A stretch of 64,000 bases of DNA. Origin: Gallionella sp. UBA4121 (lineage in GTDB: Bacteria > Pseudomonadota > Gammaproteobacteria > Burkholderiales > Gallionellaceae). The stretch's first letter is position 1. Each line of letters begins with the position of its first letter. The stretch lies in the NCBI GenBank assembly GCA_002381565.1, contig DFWZ01000029.1:14419-78418 (forward strand), given 5' to 3'. The translations under genes and the position numbers were made by a program. The notes under the pieces were generated by a model. It did no database searches and was not told where the DNA came from. It saw only the letters and a program-made list of their open reading frames with translations. Of this stretch, positions 18,156 to 30,888 are shown piece by piece.

Positions 18156-19982
18156 TTATTCCACTGTTACTGACTTGGCTAAATTGCGAGGCTTATCGAC
18201 ATCAGTCCCTTTCTGCAATGCCACATAATAGGCCAGCAATTGCAGTGGAATGGTGTGCAGGATAGGGCTCAGATATCCTGCGTGCTCCGGCATGTGCATG
18301 ATGTGTACGCCGTCTTCTTCGCGTATATGGGTGTCCGCATCGGCAAACACATATAGCTCTCCCCCGCGCGCGCGCACTTCGTGCAGATTGGATTTGAGTT
18401 TTTCCAGCAGCACATCATTGGGTGCTACCGATATGACCGGCATATCCTTGTCCACCAGCGCCAGCGGCCCATGCTTCAGCTCACCCGCAGGGTAGGCTTC
18501 GGCATGGATATAGGAAATTTCCTTGAGTTTGAGCGCGCCTTCAAGGGCGATCGGATAATGCAGGCCACGTCCCAGAAATAACGCGTGTTGTTTATCAGCA
18601 AACTGCTCGGCGAGCTTCGCGATTTGTGGTTCCAGATCCAGCACTTTTTGCGTTGCAGCGGGCAGATGGCGCAAGGCGTGCAAATGTTGCTGCTCGCACT
18701 CTGCCGTCAGACGATGACGCTGCTTGGCCAGTACCAGCGTCAGCAGGAATAGCGCGACCAGTTGCGTGGTGAACGCCTTGGTCGATGCCACGCCGATTTC
18801 CGGCCCTGCGCGCGTCAGAAAACGCAGCTTTGACATCCTGACCAGTGCGCTTTCAGGCACGTTGCATATTGCCAGGGTATGGATATGACCCAGCGCCTTG
18901 GCGTGATTAAGAGCCGCCTGTGTGTCGGCGGTTTCACCCGACTGGGACAACACAATCACCAATGCGCTGGGATTGGGCACACTGGTGCGGTAGCGATATT
19001 CGCTGGCGATTTCCACCGTGCATTGAATACCGGCAATTTCTTCCAGCCAGTATCGCGCCACCAATCCTGCGTGATAACTGGTGCCACAGGCCAGAATCAG
19101 AATGCTGTTTATATCTGCGAAAGACGCTGCCGCTTCAGCACCAAAAATACCCGGGACTATGGATTGACTGTTGCAGACGGATTCGAGCGTGTCGGCAATG
19201 GCCTGCGGCTGTTCGTGAATTTCCTTCTGCATGTAATGTCGGTATTTGCCTAGCTGCACACTTTCATTACTGATTTCGCTTACCTGAACAGGGCGTTCGA
19301 CAATGTTGCCCGCTGCGTTGAAAATCCGATAACTCATCCGCTCAATTTCGACGACATCGCCCTCTTCGAGATAGATCACTCTGCTGGTAACCGGCAGCAG
19401 TGCAGAAACATCCGAGGCAATGAAATTTTCTCCGATACCAATTCCCATCAGCAAGGGACTACCTCGCCGTGAACAAATAAGCTGGTCAGGATTGTCCGCT
19501 GCAATTACACCGATGGCATAGGCGCCTACCAGTTCGGTGAGAGCGGCTCGAGTAGCCTCCAGCAACGATATGCCGTTCACATAATGGCTGTGTATCAGAT
19601 GTGCGATTACTTCCGTGTCCGTGTCCGACGTAAATTCGTAGCCTGCTGCGCTCAGACGCGTGCGCAATGACTCATAATTTTCGATGATGCCGTTGTGAAC
19701 CACGGCGATCAGATCACGGCTCAGGTGCGGATGTGCATTGCGCTCACTGGGTACGCCGTGTGTCGCCCAACGGGTGTGGGCGATACCTATAGTACCCTGG
19801 ATACTGGCGCTTTTAATGCTGAGCTCAGCGACACGACCGGTGCTTCGCGCACGTTCCAGTTTTGCATCGTGCACGACCACCAGCCCGGCTGAGTCATAAC
19901 CCCGATATTCGAGTCGCTGCAACCCCTCAAGCAGGATAGGTACAACATTGCGTTGTGCTACGGCGCCTACGATTCCACACAT
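18156..19982 (-). CDS. glmS: Glutamine-fructose-6-phosphate aminotransferase (isomerising)
   Basis: 608 residues, the normal size. The N-terminal glutaminase domain starts with catalytic Cys2 (M-C-G-I-V-G), followed by two SIS sugar-isomerase domains (from about 285, with S-Q-S-G-E-T-A-D-T in the first) and the C-terminal [12 protein letters not shown] signature. It makes glucosamine-6-phosphate from fructose-6-phosphate and glutamine, the first step to UDP-GlcNAc for peptidoglycan and LPS. It lies 87 bp after glmU on the same strand, so both steps of the pathway are adjacent. No ribozyme is visible upstream. Confidence 0.98.
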   Translation of the reverse strand: MCGIVGAVAQRNVVPILLEGLQRLEYRGYDSAGLVVVHDAKLERARSTGRVAELSIKSASIQGTIGIAHTRWATHGVPSERNAHPHLSRDLIAVVHNGIIENYESLRTRLSAAGYEFTSDTDTEVIAHLIHSHYVNGISLLEATRAALTELVGAYAIGVIAADNPDQLICSRRGSPLLMGIGIGENFIASDVSALLPVTSRVIYLEEGDVVEIERMSYRIFNAAGNIVERPVQVSEISNESVQLGKYRHYMQKEIHEQPQAIADTLESVCNSQSIVPGIFGAEAAASFADINSILILACGTSYHAGLVARYWLEEIAGIQCTVEIASEYRYRTSVPNPSALVIVLSQSGETADTQAALNHAKALGHIHTLAICNVPESALVRMSKLRFLTRAGPEIGVASTKAFTTQLVALFLLTLVLAKQRHRLTAECEQQHLHALRHLPAATQKVLDLEPQIAKLAEQFADKQHALFLGRGLHYPIALEGALKLKEISYIHAEAYPAGELKHGPLALVDKDMPVISVAPNDVLLEKLKSNLHEVRARGGELYVFADADTHIREEDGVHIMHMPEHAGYLSPILHTIPLQLLAYYVALQKGTDVDKPRNLAKSVTVE

Positions 19983-20069
19983 AATTTAGACCCAAGGAAA
20001 AATTGACAATGGAGAATTGATAATGGTAAGTCAACAACAAGCCAATTACGACTCACTGCTCGCTACTTA

Positions 20070-21440
20070 CTACTCGCCTTTTACTTTCTTAACCGGACGC
20101 TGCCATCCGTTAACCGTCATTTGTTTGCTGCGTGACAAGCTAAGCTCACCCGCCGGCGTGTCGCGGGTTATCGTCGAACCCGCGCCTATTGTGGATCCCC
20201 TGGCAACTTTAACAGGGGCGACAAGCTGCGTATCCGAACCGATAAATACATCGTCTTCTATCACAGTTCGGTGCTTGTTCGCGCCATCATAATTGCAGGT
20301 AATCGTGCCCGCGCCGATATTAACCCTGCGCCCGATCGTCGTGTCGCCGATATAGCTTAAGTGATTGGCCTTGCTGCCATCATTGATTTCACTGTTCTTG
20401 ATTTCGACAAAATTGCCCACATGTACCTCGTCATGCAATATCGTACCGGGACGCAGGCGTGCATAAGGACCAATGCGGCAGTCTCGCCCGACAATACTGC
20501 TGTCGACATGGCTAAAGGGGGCCAGCTGTGTTCCATCGGCGATAGAGGCATTCCTGATAATACAGTACGCACCGATTTTCACATTATTACCAAGTGTGAC
20601 TTCACCTTCAAAAATGCAGCCGATGTCAATTTCCACATCGCGCCCGCAATTGAGATGACCTCGCACATCAATCCGGGCGGGGTCGGCCAGCGTAACACCT
20701 TGCACTAACAGGCGCTGAGCCTCTACTTGCTGCCATGTACGCTCCAGAACAGCCAGCTGAGATTTGCTGTTTATCCCGTGTATTTCCCATTCATGATTCG
20801 GTTGTACGGTATGCACCACAACGCCATCTTCGACTGCCATACCGACAATATCAGTCAGGTAATATTCACCCTGCGTATTATTGGTCCGTAATTTGGCAAG
20901 CCACGCACGCAGTAGCCGGGTAGGAGCCAGCAGAATACCTGTATTGACTTCCACAATTTCGCGCTGCTCCGGCGTCGCATCTTTTTCCTCGACGATGCTG
21001 AGTACATCGCCGTTCTCGTTGCGAACAATGCGACCGTATCCGGTTGGGTTAGCCATGTTGACGGTTAACAAGGTCAACCCGCTGCCTGCCTGCTGCATCT
21101 GATGGAGGGTTGTGTGCTGGATCAGCGGCACATCGCCATAAAGAACCAGCGTCTTACTATCGTCATCGAGGTGTGGCATGGCCTGCTGCACTGCGTGGCC
21201 CGTGCCGAGTTGTGGCTCCTGCAACACAAAAAATATGTCTGACGTGTTCAGCGCTTTTGGCACGGCTTCTCCGCCATGACCGTACACGACGCAGATAGTT
21301 TGAGGGTCGAGTTTGTGCGCACAATCCAGAACATGCTGTACCAAAGTCTTGCCGGCCAACGCATGCAACACTTTTGGCTTGTCCGAATGCATGCGCGTGC
21401 CACGACCGGCAGCCAGGATAACAACATTTAACAAATTCAT
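20070..21440 (-). CDS. glmU: Bifunctional GlcN-1-P acetyltransferase / GlcNAc-1-P uridyltransferase
   Basis: 456 residues. The N-terminal pyrophosphorylase motif L-A-A-G-R-G-T-R-M (about 10-18) is followed by K-P-K-V-L-H. The C-terminal half is a left-handed beta helix of hexapeptide repeats (about 250-440) that carries acetyltransferase activity. It produces UDP-GlcNAc, the common precursor of peptidoglycan and lipid A. Its start lies 165 bp after the end of the ATP synthase operon, beyond that operon's terminator, so it is likely transcribed separately. Confidence 0.98.
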   Translation of the reverse strand: MNLLNVVILAAGRGTRMHSDKPKVLHALAGKTLVQHVLDCAHKLDPQTICVVYGHGGEAVPKALNTSDIFFVLQEPQLGTGHAVQQAMPHLDDDSKTLVLYGDVPLIQHTTLHQMQQAGSGLTLLTVNMANPTGYGRIVRNENGDVLSIVEEKDATPEQREIVEVNTGILLAPTRLLRAWLAKLRTNNTQGEYYLTDIVGMAVEDGVVVHTVQPNHEWEIHGINSKSQLAVLERTWQQVEAQRLLVQGVTLADPARIDVRGHLNCGRDVEIDIGCIFEGEVTLGNNVKIGAYCIIRNASIADGTQLAPFSHVDSSIVGRDCRIGPYARLRPGTILHDEVHVGNFVEIKNSEINDGSKANHLSYIGDTTIGRRVNIGAGTITCNYDGANKHRTVIEDDVFIGSDTQLVAPVKVARGSTIGAGSTITRDTPAGELSLSRSKQMTVNGWQRPVKKVKGE

Positions 21441-21561
21441 AATGTACCTTCTCGAAGAGGCCCGATTATAAACATTTTAAAACTCAATAGTTCGAGAACA
21501 CATGCAGGATAACGGCAATTCAGCGCCACAATCCGCTCTGCCATGAATAAATTTGCGGCAC

Positions 21562-21587
21562 AAAAAAAGCAGCCTAAGCTGCTTTTT
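21562..21587 (-). terminator. Intrinsic terminator of the ATP synthase operon
   Basis: On the minus strand, AAAAAGCAGC-TTAG-GCTGCTTTTTTT forms a 5-bp GC-rich stem extended by A/T pairs and followed by a T run. It lies 19 bp past the atpC stop and, being symmetrical, could also work in the other direction. Confidence 0.9.
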
Positions 21588-21605
21588 CTGAGTTTACTGT
21601 TTGAA

Positions 21606-22034
21606 CTAATGTCCGGCCTGTTTGCGTATTTGCTGGATGATACGCAACTGCGCAATTGCTTGTGCCAGTTCTGATTCTGCCTGCGCATAATCAAAATCAG
21701 AAGTACGATTTTTCATCGCCTCCTCTGCCGCCAGCTTTGCTTCCAAAGCACGCGCCTCGTCCAGATCTTTGCTACGAATAGCCGTATCTGAAAGAATGGT
21801 CACCATATCAGGCTGCACTTCAAGCATACCGCCGGACACATAGATCAGCTCATCATCCGACTGATCCGGACGCTTGATACGCACAGATCCCGGCTTGATG
21901 CGAGTCAACAAGGGTGCGTGCCGAGGATAAATACCCAGCTCGCCCATTATTCCCGGAACCACGACTACTTCGGCGAGTCCGGAAAAGATCAACTCTTCCG
22001 CACTCACAACGTCGACATGTACTGTCATTGCCAT
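21606..22034 (-). CDS. atpC: ATP synthase F1 epsilon subunit
   Basis: 142 residues from the ATG at 22034, preferred because AAAGG lies about 8 nt upstream; a GTG three codons earlier is also open. An N-terminal beta sandwich ([14 protein letters not shown]) and a C-terminal two-helix hairpin ([10 protein letters not shown]) are present. Part of the rotor stalk; the C-terminal helices inhibit ATP hydrolysis. Last gene of the operon. Confidence 0.96.
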   Translation of the reverse strand: MAMTVHVDVVSAEELIFSGLAEVVVVPGIMGELGIYPRHAPLLTRIKPGSVRIKRPDQSDDELIYVSGGMLEVQPDMVTILSDTAIRSKDLDEARALEAKLAAEEAMKNRTSDFDYAQAESELAQAIAQLRIIQQIRKQAGH

Positions 22035-22045
22035 GTGTGTCACCT

Positions 22046-23461
<1,416 letters not shown>

Positions 23462-23509
23462 CTAAATTAAATTTGGTGTTATCGCTGTATCAAATAAACA
23501 GTCAGGCAA

Positions 23510-24376
23510 TTAGCCTACCGCCGCCGCTCCGCTGCAAATCTCGGAAATCTCGCGGGTGATAGCCGCCTGACGCGCCTTGTTGTAAACCAATTTGAGATCA
23601 GCGATGACACTCTTGGCATTGTCGGATGCGGATTTCATTGCCACCATACGTGAGCTTTGTTCAGATGCCATATTTTCTACGACGCCCTGGTATACCAGCG
23701 ATTCAACGTAACGGGTCAGCAAATCGTCAACCACGACCTTCGCGTCCGGCTCGTAAATGTAATCCCAGCTGACTTGTGAGTCGCCCAGTTGTTCGCCACT
23801 CAACGGCAACAACTGTTCGATGCAAGGCTCCTGCTTCATGGTGTTCACAAAATGGTTGTAGCAGATATGGATTGCATCTAACTCACCTGTCACATATGCA
23901 TCCAGCATGATCTTTACCGCACCGATCAGGCTGGCCTGATGCGGAGCATCTCCCAGACCGGTCAGATGCGACTTAACTTCTGCACCAAACCGGTTCATGA
24001 AACCCAGACCTTTGTTGCCAATCGCACAAACTGCGATAGCGCGGCCTTCGGAGTCCCAATTCTTCATTTGGCTCACGACCAGACGAAGCAGGTTGCTGTT
24101 CAAACCGCCGCACAAGCCCTTATCGGATGTAATCAGAATCACCCCGACCTTTTTGATGGTTTCACGTTTTACCAGAAAGGCATGCTTGTACTCAGAGCTG
24201 GCGCCTGAAAGGTGTGCTGCCACCGCGCGGATTTTCTCTGCATAAGGCCGTGCTGCGCGCATGCGCTCCTGTGCACGGCGCATTTTGGCAGCGGCAACCA
24301 TTTCCATGGCGCGTGTAATCTTGCGTGTATTTTCTACACTCTTGATTTTCGTGCGGATTTCTTTACTGCCAGCCAT
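23510..24376 (-). CDS. atpG: ATP synthase F1 gamma subunit
   Basis: 288 residues. The N-terminal coiled-coil helix ([22 protein letters not shown]) and the C-terminal helix ([11 protein letters not shown], then [12 protein letters not shown]) form the rotor shaft; a Rossmann-like middle contains [10 protein letters not shown]. It lies 13 bp after atpA. Confidence 0.98.
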   Translation of the reverse strand: MAGSKEIRTKIKSVENTRKITRAMEMVAAAKMRRAQERMRAARPYAEKIRAVAAHLSGASSEYKHAFLVKRETIKKVGVILITSDKGLCGGLNSNLLRLVVSQMKNWDSEGRAIAVCAIGNKGLGFMNRFGAEVKSHLTGLGDAPHQASLIGAVKIMLDAYVTGELDAIHICYNHFVNTMKQEPCIEQLLPLSGEQLGDSQVSWDYIYEPDAKVVVDDLLTRYVESLVYQGVVENMASEQSSRMVAMKSASDNAKSVIADLKLVYNKARQAAITREISEICSGAAAVG

Positions 24377-24389
24377 TTTTCACCCCGCC

Positions 24390-25931
24390 TTAGTAAACTG
24401 CAGTTGCTTTGAATTCCTCAATCGCAGCAGACAACAGCTTTTCATTATCCGCACTCAGGTCTTTTTTGGATTCAATCGTATCCATCAATTCCTTGTTTTT
24501 GGACTTCAGGTAGGCATGTACTGCGGCCTCAAATGCAAGCGCCTTGTTTACTGCAACGTCATCAAAGTATCCCTTGTTGACGCAGAATAAAGTGACGGCC
24601 ATTTCGGCAACCGACAACGGGCAGTATTGCAACTGTTTCATCAGCTCGGTCACCAGCTTGCCGCGTTCGAGCTGCTTGCGTGTCGCTTCATCAAGATCAG
24701 AGGCGAACTGGGCGAAAGCTGCCAATTCACGATACTGAGCCAGTGCCAGACGCACACCGCCACCCAGTTTCTTGATAACCTTGGTTTGTGCAGCACCACC
24801 CACGCGGGATACCGAAATACCGGCATTGATCGCTGGACGGATACCGGCGTTAAACAGGTCGGTCTCAAGGAATATCTGGCCATCGGTGATCGAAATCACG
24901 TTGGTTGGAACGAAAGCAGAAACGTCGCCGGCCTGAGTTTCGATGATAGGCAATGCTGTCAACGACCCTGTCTTACCCTTCACTTCACCCTTGGTGAATG
25001 CTTCCACGTAATCCGCATTGACACGAGCGGCACGTTCCAGCAAACGGGAATGCAGGTAAAACACGTCGCCAGGATAGGCTTCGCGACCTGGCGGACGACG
25101 CAGCAACAGTGAAATCTGACGGTATGCCCAGGCCTGCTTGGTCAAATCGTCATATACGATCAGCGCATCTTCACCGCGATCGCGGAAATATTCACCCATG
25201 GTGCAGCCTGCATAAGGCGCCAGGAACTGCATCGCAGCTGAATCGGAAGCGGTAGCCGCAACCACGATGGTGTAACCCAGCGCGCCGTGCTCTTCCAGCT
25301 TGCGCACCACGTTGACGACAGTGGACGCCTTCTGACCGATAGCCACGTAGATACAAGTGATTCCCTGGCCCTTTTGATTGATGATCGCGTCAATCGCAAC
25401 CGCTGTCTTGCCGGTTTGACGGTCGCCGATGATCAGTTCGCGTTGACCGCGACCAACCGGCACCATAGAGTCGATTGACTTCAAGCCTGTTTGCACTGGC
25501 TGATCAACTGATTGACGCTGGATTACACCTGGAGCGACTTTTTCAATTTTATCAGTCAACTTGGCGTTAACAGGACCCTTGCCATCGATCGGCTGTCCCA
25601 GCGCATTTACAACACGCCCGCACAACTCAGGACCTACCGGAACTTCCAGAATGCGACCGGTACACTTGACCGTATTGCCCTCGGTGATGTGTTCGTACTC
25701 ACCCAGAATAACTGCGCCAACTGAATCACGTTCCAGGTTTAAAGCCAGACCGAATGTGTTGCCCGGGAACTCCAGCATTTCACCTTGCATCACATCAGAC
25801 AGCCCGTGCACACGAACGATACCGTCAGTCACGCTGACTACAGTACCTTCAGTGCGGGCTTGTGTTGCTGCTTCAAAGTTTTCAATACGGCTGCGAATCA
25901 AATTGCTAATTTCAGAAGGGTTGAGCTTCAT
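24390..25931 (-). CDS. atpA: ATP synthase F1 alpha subunit
   Basis: 513 residues, the typical size. Non-catalytic P-loop G-D-R-Q-T-G-K-T near residue 170, followed by the conserved Y-V-A-I-G-Q-K and, later, the arginine-finger region [15 protein letters not shown]. It forms the alpha3beta3 head with AtpD. 31 bp after atpH. Confidence 0.98.
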   Translation of the reverse strand: MKLNPSEISNLIRSRIENFEAATQARTEGTVVSVTDGIVRVHGLSDVMQGEMLEFPGNTFGLALNLERDSVGAVILGEYEHITEGNTVKCTGRILEVPVGPELCGRVVNALGQPIDGKGPVNAKLTDKIEKVAPGVIQRQSVDQPVQTGLKSIDSMVPVGRGQRELIIGDRQTGKTAVAIDAIINQKGQGITCIYVAIGQKASTVVNVVRKLEEHGALGYTIVVAATASDSAAMQFLAPYAGCTMGEYFRDRGEDALIVYDDLTKQAWAYRQISLLLRRPPGREAYPGDVFYLHSRLLERAARVNADYVEAFTKGEVKGKTGSLTALPIIETQAGDVSAFVPTNVISITDGQIFLETDLFNAGIRPAINAGISVSRVGGAAQTKVIKKLGGGVRLALAQYRELAAFAQFASDLDEATRKQLERGKLVTELMKQLQYCPLSVAEMAVTLFCVNKGYFDDVAVNKALAFEAAVHAYLKSKNKELMDTIESKKDLSADNEKLLSAAIEEFKATAVY

Positions 25932-25962
25932 CTGAGTTTTCCTTATTTCGATTATTCGAACA

Positions 25963-26493
25963 TTAAGCCAGTGCGTATGCCAATTCGGTCAGACGGGTGT
26001 TGGCAGAGCCATCTATCACCTTATCGCCCATGCGAATTACAATCCCGCCCAGCAAGGTCTTGTCTACGTTACAGCTAAGCTTAATGTCGCAGCCCAGGCG
26101 AGATTTCAGTGCGGCAGCGATTTTCTGCTGCTGCGCATCGTTCAATGCGAAGGCTGAACTGACAGTAACTTGTGCGGACTTTTCAGCCTCAGCACGCAGA
26201 ACTTCAAACATTTCCGCGATTTCGGCAACAACTTCCAAACGACCGCTTTGCGCCAGGATACGAACGAAATTGCTTTGCTCCTTATTCAGGTCGCCTGCCA
26301 GTTGCAGCATCAATTCTTCGACTTGACCATGCTTGACACGCGGGCTTGATACCACCGCCTTTATGTCCGCATTGGCCATCAGCTCCGTCAAAACCTGCAT
26401 TACGGCAGACCAGCCCTTTAAGTCAGCCTGCTTTTGTGCCGCTTCAAACGCCGCCTGAACGTAAGGTCGTGCAATAGTATTGGCTTCGGACAT
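25963..26493 (-). CDS. atpH: ATP synthase F1 delta subunit
   Basis: 176 residues. An N-terminal helical domain ([12 protein letters not shown]) and the C-terminal [15 protein letters not shown] segment are diagnostic of the delta/OSCP family. It links the peripheral stalk to the top of F1. Five bp after atpF. Confidence 0.97.
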   Translation of the reverse strand: MSEANTIARPYVQAAFEAAQKQADLKGWSAVMQVLTELMANADIKAVVSSPRVKHGQVEELMLQLAGDLNKEQSNFVRILAQSGRLEVVAEIAEMFEVLRAEAEKSAQVTVSSAFALNDAQQQKIAAALKSRLGCDIKLSCNVDKTLLGGIVIRMGDKVIDGSANTRLTELAYALA

Positions 26494-26498
26494 GGCTG

Positions 26499-26969
26499 TT
26501 AAATTTCCGTAACGAGTTTGTCGAGCAGATCATTGTGCGCTTTTGCGTCAATTTCACGACCCAAAATTTTAGCCGCACCTGCCAACGCAATCTCTGATAC
26601 CTGAGTGCGCAGCTGTTCCTTTGCGCGGAACACTTCTTGATCCACTTCGGCCTTAGCCCCGGCCAGGATACGTTCGCGTTCAGCATTTGCCTGAATCTTG
26701 GCCTCTTCGACCAGTTGACTAGCGCGCGTTTCTCCGCTGGCAATGGTCGCCCCGGCCTTTTCTTTAGCTTCTCGCATAATTTCGGCGGCTCGCTTGGCAG
26801 CCAACTCCAAATCATGCTTGCCACGTTCCGCTTCAGCCAAACCATCCGCAATTTGTTTTTTGCGCTGCTCCAAGCCGGCAATGATTGGCGTCCACACAAA
26901 TTTCATGCAGAACCAAACAAACAGGGCGAACATGATGGTCTGACCAAGAAGAGTTGCATTAATATTCAT
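26499..26969 (-). CDS. atpF: ATP synthase Fo subunit b
   Basis: 156 residues. One N-terminal membrane helix (about 5-27), then a long Lys/Glu/Ala-rich helix that dimerises as the peripheral stalk. The starting [10 protein letters not shown] pattern is common in beta- and gammaproteobacterial AtpF. Confidence 0.97.
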   Translation of the reverse strand: MNINATLLGQTIMFALFVWFCMKFVWTPIIAGLEQRKKQIADGLAEAERGKHDLELAAKRAAEIMREAKEKAGATIASGETRASQLVEEAKIQANAERERILAGAKAEVDQEVFRAKEQLRTQVSEIALAGAAKILGREIDAKAHNDLLDKLVTEI

Positions 26970-27002
26970 GCGAACAACCTTTCTTTAACGACTGAGTTAT
27001 GT

Positions 27003-27260
<258 letters not shown>

Positions 27261-27291
27261 TTAAAATTAAAGTTTTATAAAAATACAGAAT

Positions 27292-28119
<828 letters not shown>

Positions 28120-28124
28120 TTATT

Positions 28125-28520
28125 CTATCGCTTAATCATTAAAATTCGCGCCACTATTGGCACAACCTGACCTACCACAAATCCACACAACACAGCCGCC
28201 GCCGACAGCTTTAAGCCACCCATCGCCAAAGACAACGACAAGACGACCAGAAAAAACCTCTCCATACTGTTGCGATATATTCCTCGCAATACACTATGTG
28301 GCTGATAATTTTGATTTATTTCGATTTTTGACAGACCGCGAACTAATGATATTCCATTTAGCGCCGCTGTTAATGCCCCCCACAAAGTCGCCGATGCAAT
28401 GCTCCACGAATGACTGTAGAAATATGCAATCATGGTTATCATCAGCGCCGTAGCAACCTGAATTTTTACGACCCGATAACCTTGTTGTTTTTCTTTTGCG
28501 AACTCTGAAAGACCAGGCAT
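28125..28520 (-). CDS. atpI: ATP synthase subunit I (AtpI)
   Basis: 131 residues from the ATG at 28520; a TTG nine codons upstream is open but lacks a clear ribosome-binding site. Four hydrophobic helices are predicted, with the first pair separated by W-S-I-A-S-A-T-L-W-G-A. AtpI proteins sit first in atp operons, help c-ring assembly and are poorly conserved. A promoter-like sequence overlaps its start codon (28519-28547). Confidence 0.85.
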   Translation of the reverse strand: MPGLSEFAKEKQQGYRVVKIQVATALMITMIAYFYSHSWSIASATLWGALTAALNGISLVRGLSKIEINQNYQPHSVLRGIYRNSMERFFLVVLSLSLAMGGLKLSAAAVLCGFVVGQVVPIVARILMIKR

Positions 28521-28547
28521 TCTAATTCTCTTTTTATATACTGTCAA
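28519..28547 (-). promoter_or_regulatory. Sigma70-like promoter across the atpI start
   Basis: Minus strand: TTGACA (28547-28542, perfect), 17-nt spacer, TAGAAT (28524-28519, 5 of 6). Transcription would begin about 7 nt inside atpI, thus serving atpB onwards, unless atpI starts later. Position makes this either an internal promoter or a coincidence. Confidence 0.45.
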
Positions 28548-28592
28548 TCGCGCAGACGTTTAAGTCCCTTGTCTGATCAAGGTTCCAGTGAA

Positions 28593-29441
28593 TTATTTGC
28601 TTAGCTTCATTTTTTCCATCAGGCTGTCGAGGTGTTCATTACTATCAAAAGCCACCACCAGCTTTCCGCTGCCGTTTTTAGCTGTTTTAATTTCGACTTT
28701 AGCGCCCAATTGATCGGATAGTGCGGCCTCCAGGCGCATTAGATCTCTATCCTGTATTTTCTCGGACTTCACTCGCGCTTCAAGCTGTTTATTCACCAGT
28801 TTTTCTGTGTTGCGCACGGACAGCTGCTCTTGCACGACTTTATTCGCGATGGATATTTGCTGCGCGCCTTCCAACCCCAATAACGCACGGGCATGCCCCA
28901 TATCCAGCCGGCTTTCCATCAGCATGGTCTGGATGACCTGGGGGAGGTTGAGCAGACGCAATAAGTTACTGGCCGCACTACGCGAACGACCTACCGCATC
29001 TGCTGCTGCCTGATGGGTCATCTCGAACTCATCAATCAATCGCTGAATTCCTACCGCCTCTTCCAGCGGATTCAGGTTTTCACGCTGGATATTTTCTATC
29101 AGCGCCATTGCCAGCGCAGCCTTGTCGGCTACGCTGCGCACCAGGACGGGTACATGGCTCAAACCTGCCATTTGTGCCGCACGCCAACGGCGCTCTCCGG
29201 CGATTATTTCGTAGCTTTCATCGATGAGCTGACGCACCAGAATAGGCTGAATAACACCCTGCACCCTGATTGAATCTGCCAACTCCTGCAACGACTCCAA
29301 GCCCATATTCGTGCGCGGCTGGTACTTGCCCGGCTTGAGCAACGCAACACTCAAGTCGCGCAACACATCATCCTTTTCACTCTTTCCGCCGGATAGCAAG
29401 GCTTCCAATCCGCGTCCGAGGCCTTTTTGTGGTTTTGTCAT
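28593..29441 (-). CDS. parB: Chromosome-partitioning protein ParB (Spo0J family)
   Basis: 282 residues. The G-L-G-R-G-L-E-A-L-L N-terminus binds ParA. The ParB/Srx CTP-binding domain contains the G-E-R-R-W-R-A-A motif (near residue 80), followed by E-N-I-Q-R-E-N-L-N-P-L-E-E-A and a helix-turn-helix (A-D-A-V-G-R-S-R-S-A-A-S-N). It loads at parS sites, three of which are in this window. It lies 11 bp after parA. Confidence 0.98.
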   Translation of the reverse strand: MTKPQKGLGRGLEALLSGGKSEKDDVLRDLSVALLKPGKYQPRTNMGLESLQELADSIRVQGVIQPILVRQLIDESYEIIAGERRWRAAQMAGLSHVPVLVRSVADKAALAMALIENIQRENLNPLEEAVGIQRLIDEFEMTHQAAADAVGRSRSAASNLLRLLNLPQVIQTMLMESRLDMGHARALLGLEGAQQISIANKVVQEQLSVRNTEKLVNKQLEARVKSEKIQDRDLMRLEAALSDQLGAKVEIKTAKNGSGKLVVAFDSNEHLDSLMEKMKLSK

Positions 29442-29452
29442 ACTGGCGTCCT

Positions 29453-30232
29453 TTATGCCGCGACGGATTTCGCCGCAGTATTTAATAATTCACTGGCTAA
29501 AGCCAGATAAGCCTGCGTTCCCTTGGAGAGCTTGTCGTGATACAGCACGGGTACACCATAACTGGGCGCCTCGGCCAGACGAACATTGCGTGGAATCACG
29601 GTGCGGTAGACTTTGTTGCCGAAATGCTCCTGCAATTGATCGGAAACTTGCTGCGCCAGCGTGTTCCGTGGATCAAACATGGTTCGCAATAGCCCTTCTA
29701 TCTCTAAAACCGGGTTCAGGCTGGCTCGTACCTTGCGTATGGTATTGACCAAATCGCTCAATCCTTCGAGTGCGTAATATTCGCACTGCATCGGGATCAT
29801 TACTGACTTTGCCGCGCACAATCCGTTCAAAGTCAATAAGTTAAGTGCAGGCGGGCAATCGATCAGTACGTAATCATAACTCCCTGCAACAAGCTGTAGC
29901 GCATCCCGCAGTCGCGTTTCACGTTGCGCTACATCTACCAGCTCAACTTCAGCACCAGCCAGATCCCGGTTGGCCGGCAACACATCATATTGTCCCACCT
30001 CCGATTTTTTTCTTGCTTCGGCTATCGTTTTTTGGCCTAGCAGCACGTGATACACGGTGATCTCCAGATCCCGCTTCTCTATGCCGCTACCCATGGTTGC
30101 ATTGCCTTGCGGATCCAGGTCTATCAGCAACACGCGCTGTTTGGACGCCGCGAGACTGGCAGCCAGATTCACCGTGGTGGTGGTCTTACCCACGCCGCCC
30201 TTCTGATTAGTAATGGCCATTATCTTGGTCAT
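29453..30232 (-). CDS. parA: Chromosome-partitioning ATPase ParA (Soj)
   Basis: 259 residues. Deviant Walker A K-G-G-V-G-K-T-T-T-T near residues 11-20, Walker B in Y-V-L-I-D-C-P-P. No N-terminal HTH is present, as expected for chromosomal Soj-type ParA. It works with ParB to move origins apart. Its ATG overlaps the rsmG stop by 4 bp (ATGA), suggesting coupling. Confidence 0.98.
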   Translation of the reverse strand: MTKIMAITNQKGGVGKTTTTVNLAASLAASKQRVLLIDLDPQGNATMGSGIEKRDLEITVYHVLLGQKTIAEARKKSEVGQYDVLPANRDLAGAEVELVDVAQRETRLRDALQLVAGSYDYVLIDCPPALNLLTLNGLCAAKSVMIPMQCEYYALEGLSDLVNTIRKVRASLNPVLEIEGLLRTMFDPRNTLAQQVSDQLQEHFGNKVYRTVIPRNVRLAEAPSYGVPVLYHDKLSKGTQAYLALASELLNTAAKSVAA

Positions 30233-30888
30233 GGTGCACGTTCCTCTCTGGGTGTTGCAATGACTAAACAGCGCGCAGCATCCAGCCCCGGCACACTTAG
30301 TAATATGATTTCTTCAACCAAACAATCGCCTGGTACTCCCGCCAACTCGTGTTCCGGCAAACCTTTCATGGCAACCCAGCGTCCTTTATCGGCGATCAGA
30401 TGGCGGGTTATGCGCAGAAAGTCCCCTAACTCGGTAAAGGCACGCGAAATAATTCCATCGTACTTGTTTGTCGTTTGAAACTCTTCCACTCTTGCACAAC
30501 GAACCTGCACATTGCGCAGCCCCAGCTCGATGATAGCCTGCTGTACAAAACCAGTTTTCTTGCTATTGCTATCCAACAAGGTAAAGTCCCAGTCCGGCTG
30601 TGCGATCGCCAGCACCAAACCCGGTAAACCCGCACCACACCCCACATCCAGCCAGCGACCAGCAGTCAGATGCGGCATCACGGCAAGACTGTCGAGCAAA
30701 TGGTGAACAACCATCTGCCTGGGGTCACGAATGGCAGTCAGGTTATAAACCTTGTTCCACTTTACCAGCAACGCCAAATATTCGAGCAGCTTCGTTTGAG
30801 TATCGCAACTCACGGCAAGGCCCAGTTCAACAATGCCGCGCTGAAGGTCTTCGGCTAGCGACACGTTATTATTTGACTGGCTTTGCAT
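30229..30888 (-). CDS. rsmG: 16S rRNA m7G527 methyltransferase
   Basis: 219 residues from the ATG at 30888 (a GTG directly before it is also possible). SAM motif [12 protein letters not shown] and the H-L-L-D-S-L segment are diagnostic of RsmG/GidB. It methylates N7 of G527 in 16S rRNA. Its start overlaps the end of mnmG by about 20 bp, a standard arrangement. Confidence 0.97.
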   Translation of the reverse strand: MQSQSNNNVSLAEDLQRGIVELGLAVSCDTQTKLLEYLALLVKWNKVYNLTAIRDPRQMVVHHLLDSLAVMPHLTAGRWLDVGCGAGLPGLVLAIAQPDWDFTLLDSNSKKTGFVQQAIIELGLRNVQVRCARVEEFQTTNKYDGIISRAFTELGDFLRITRHLIADKGRWVAMKGLPEHELAGVPGDCLVEEIILLSVPGLDAARCLVIATPREERAP

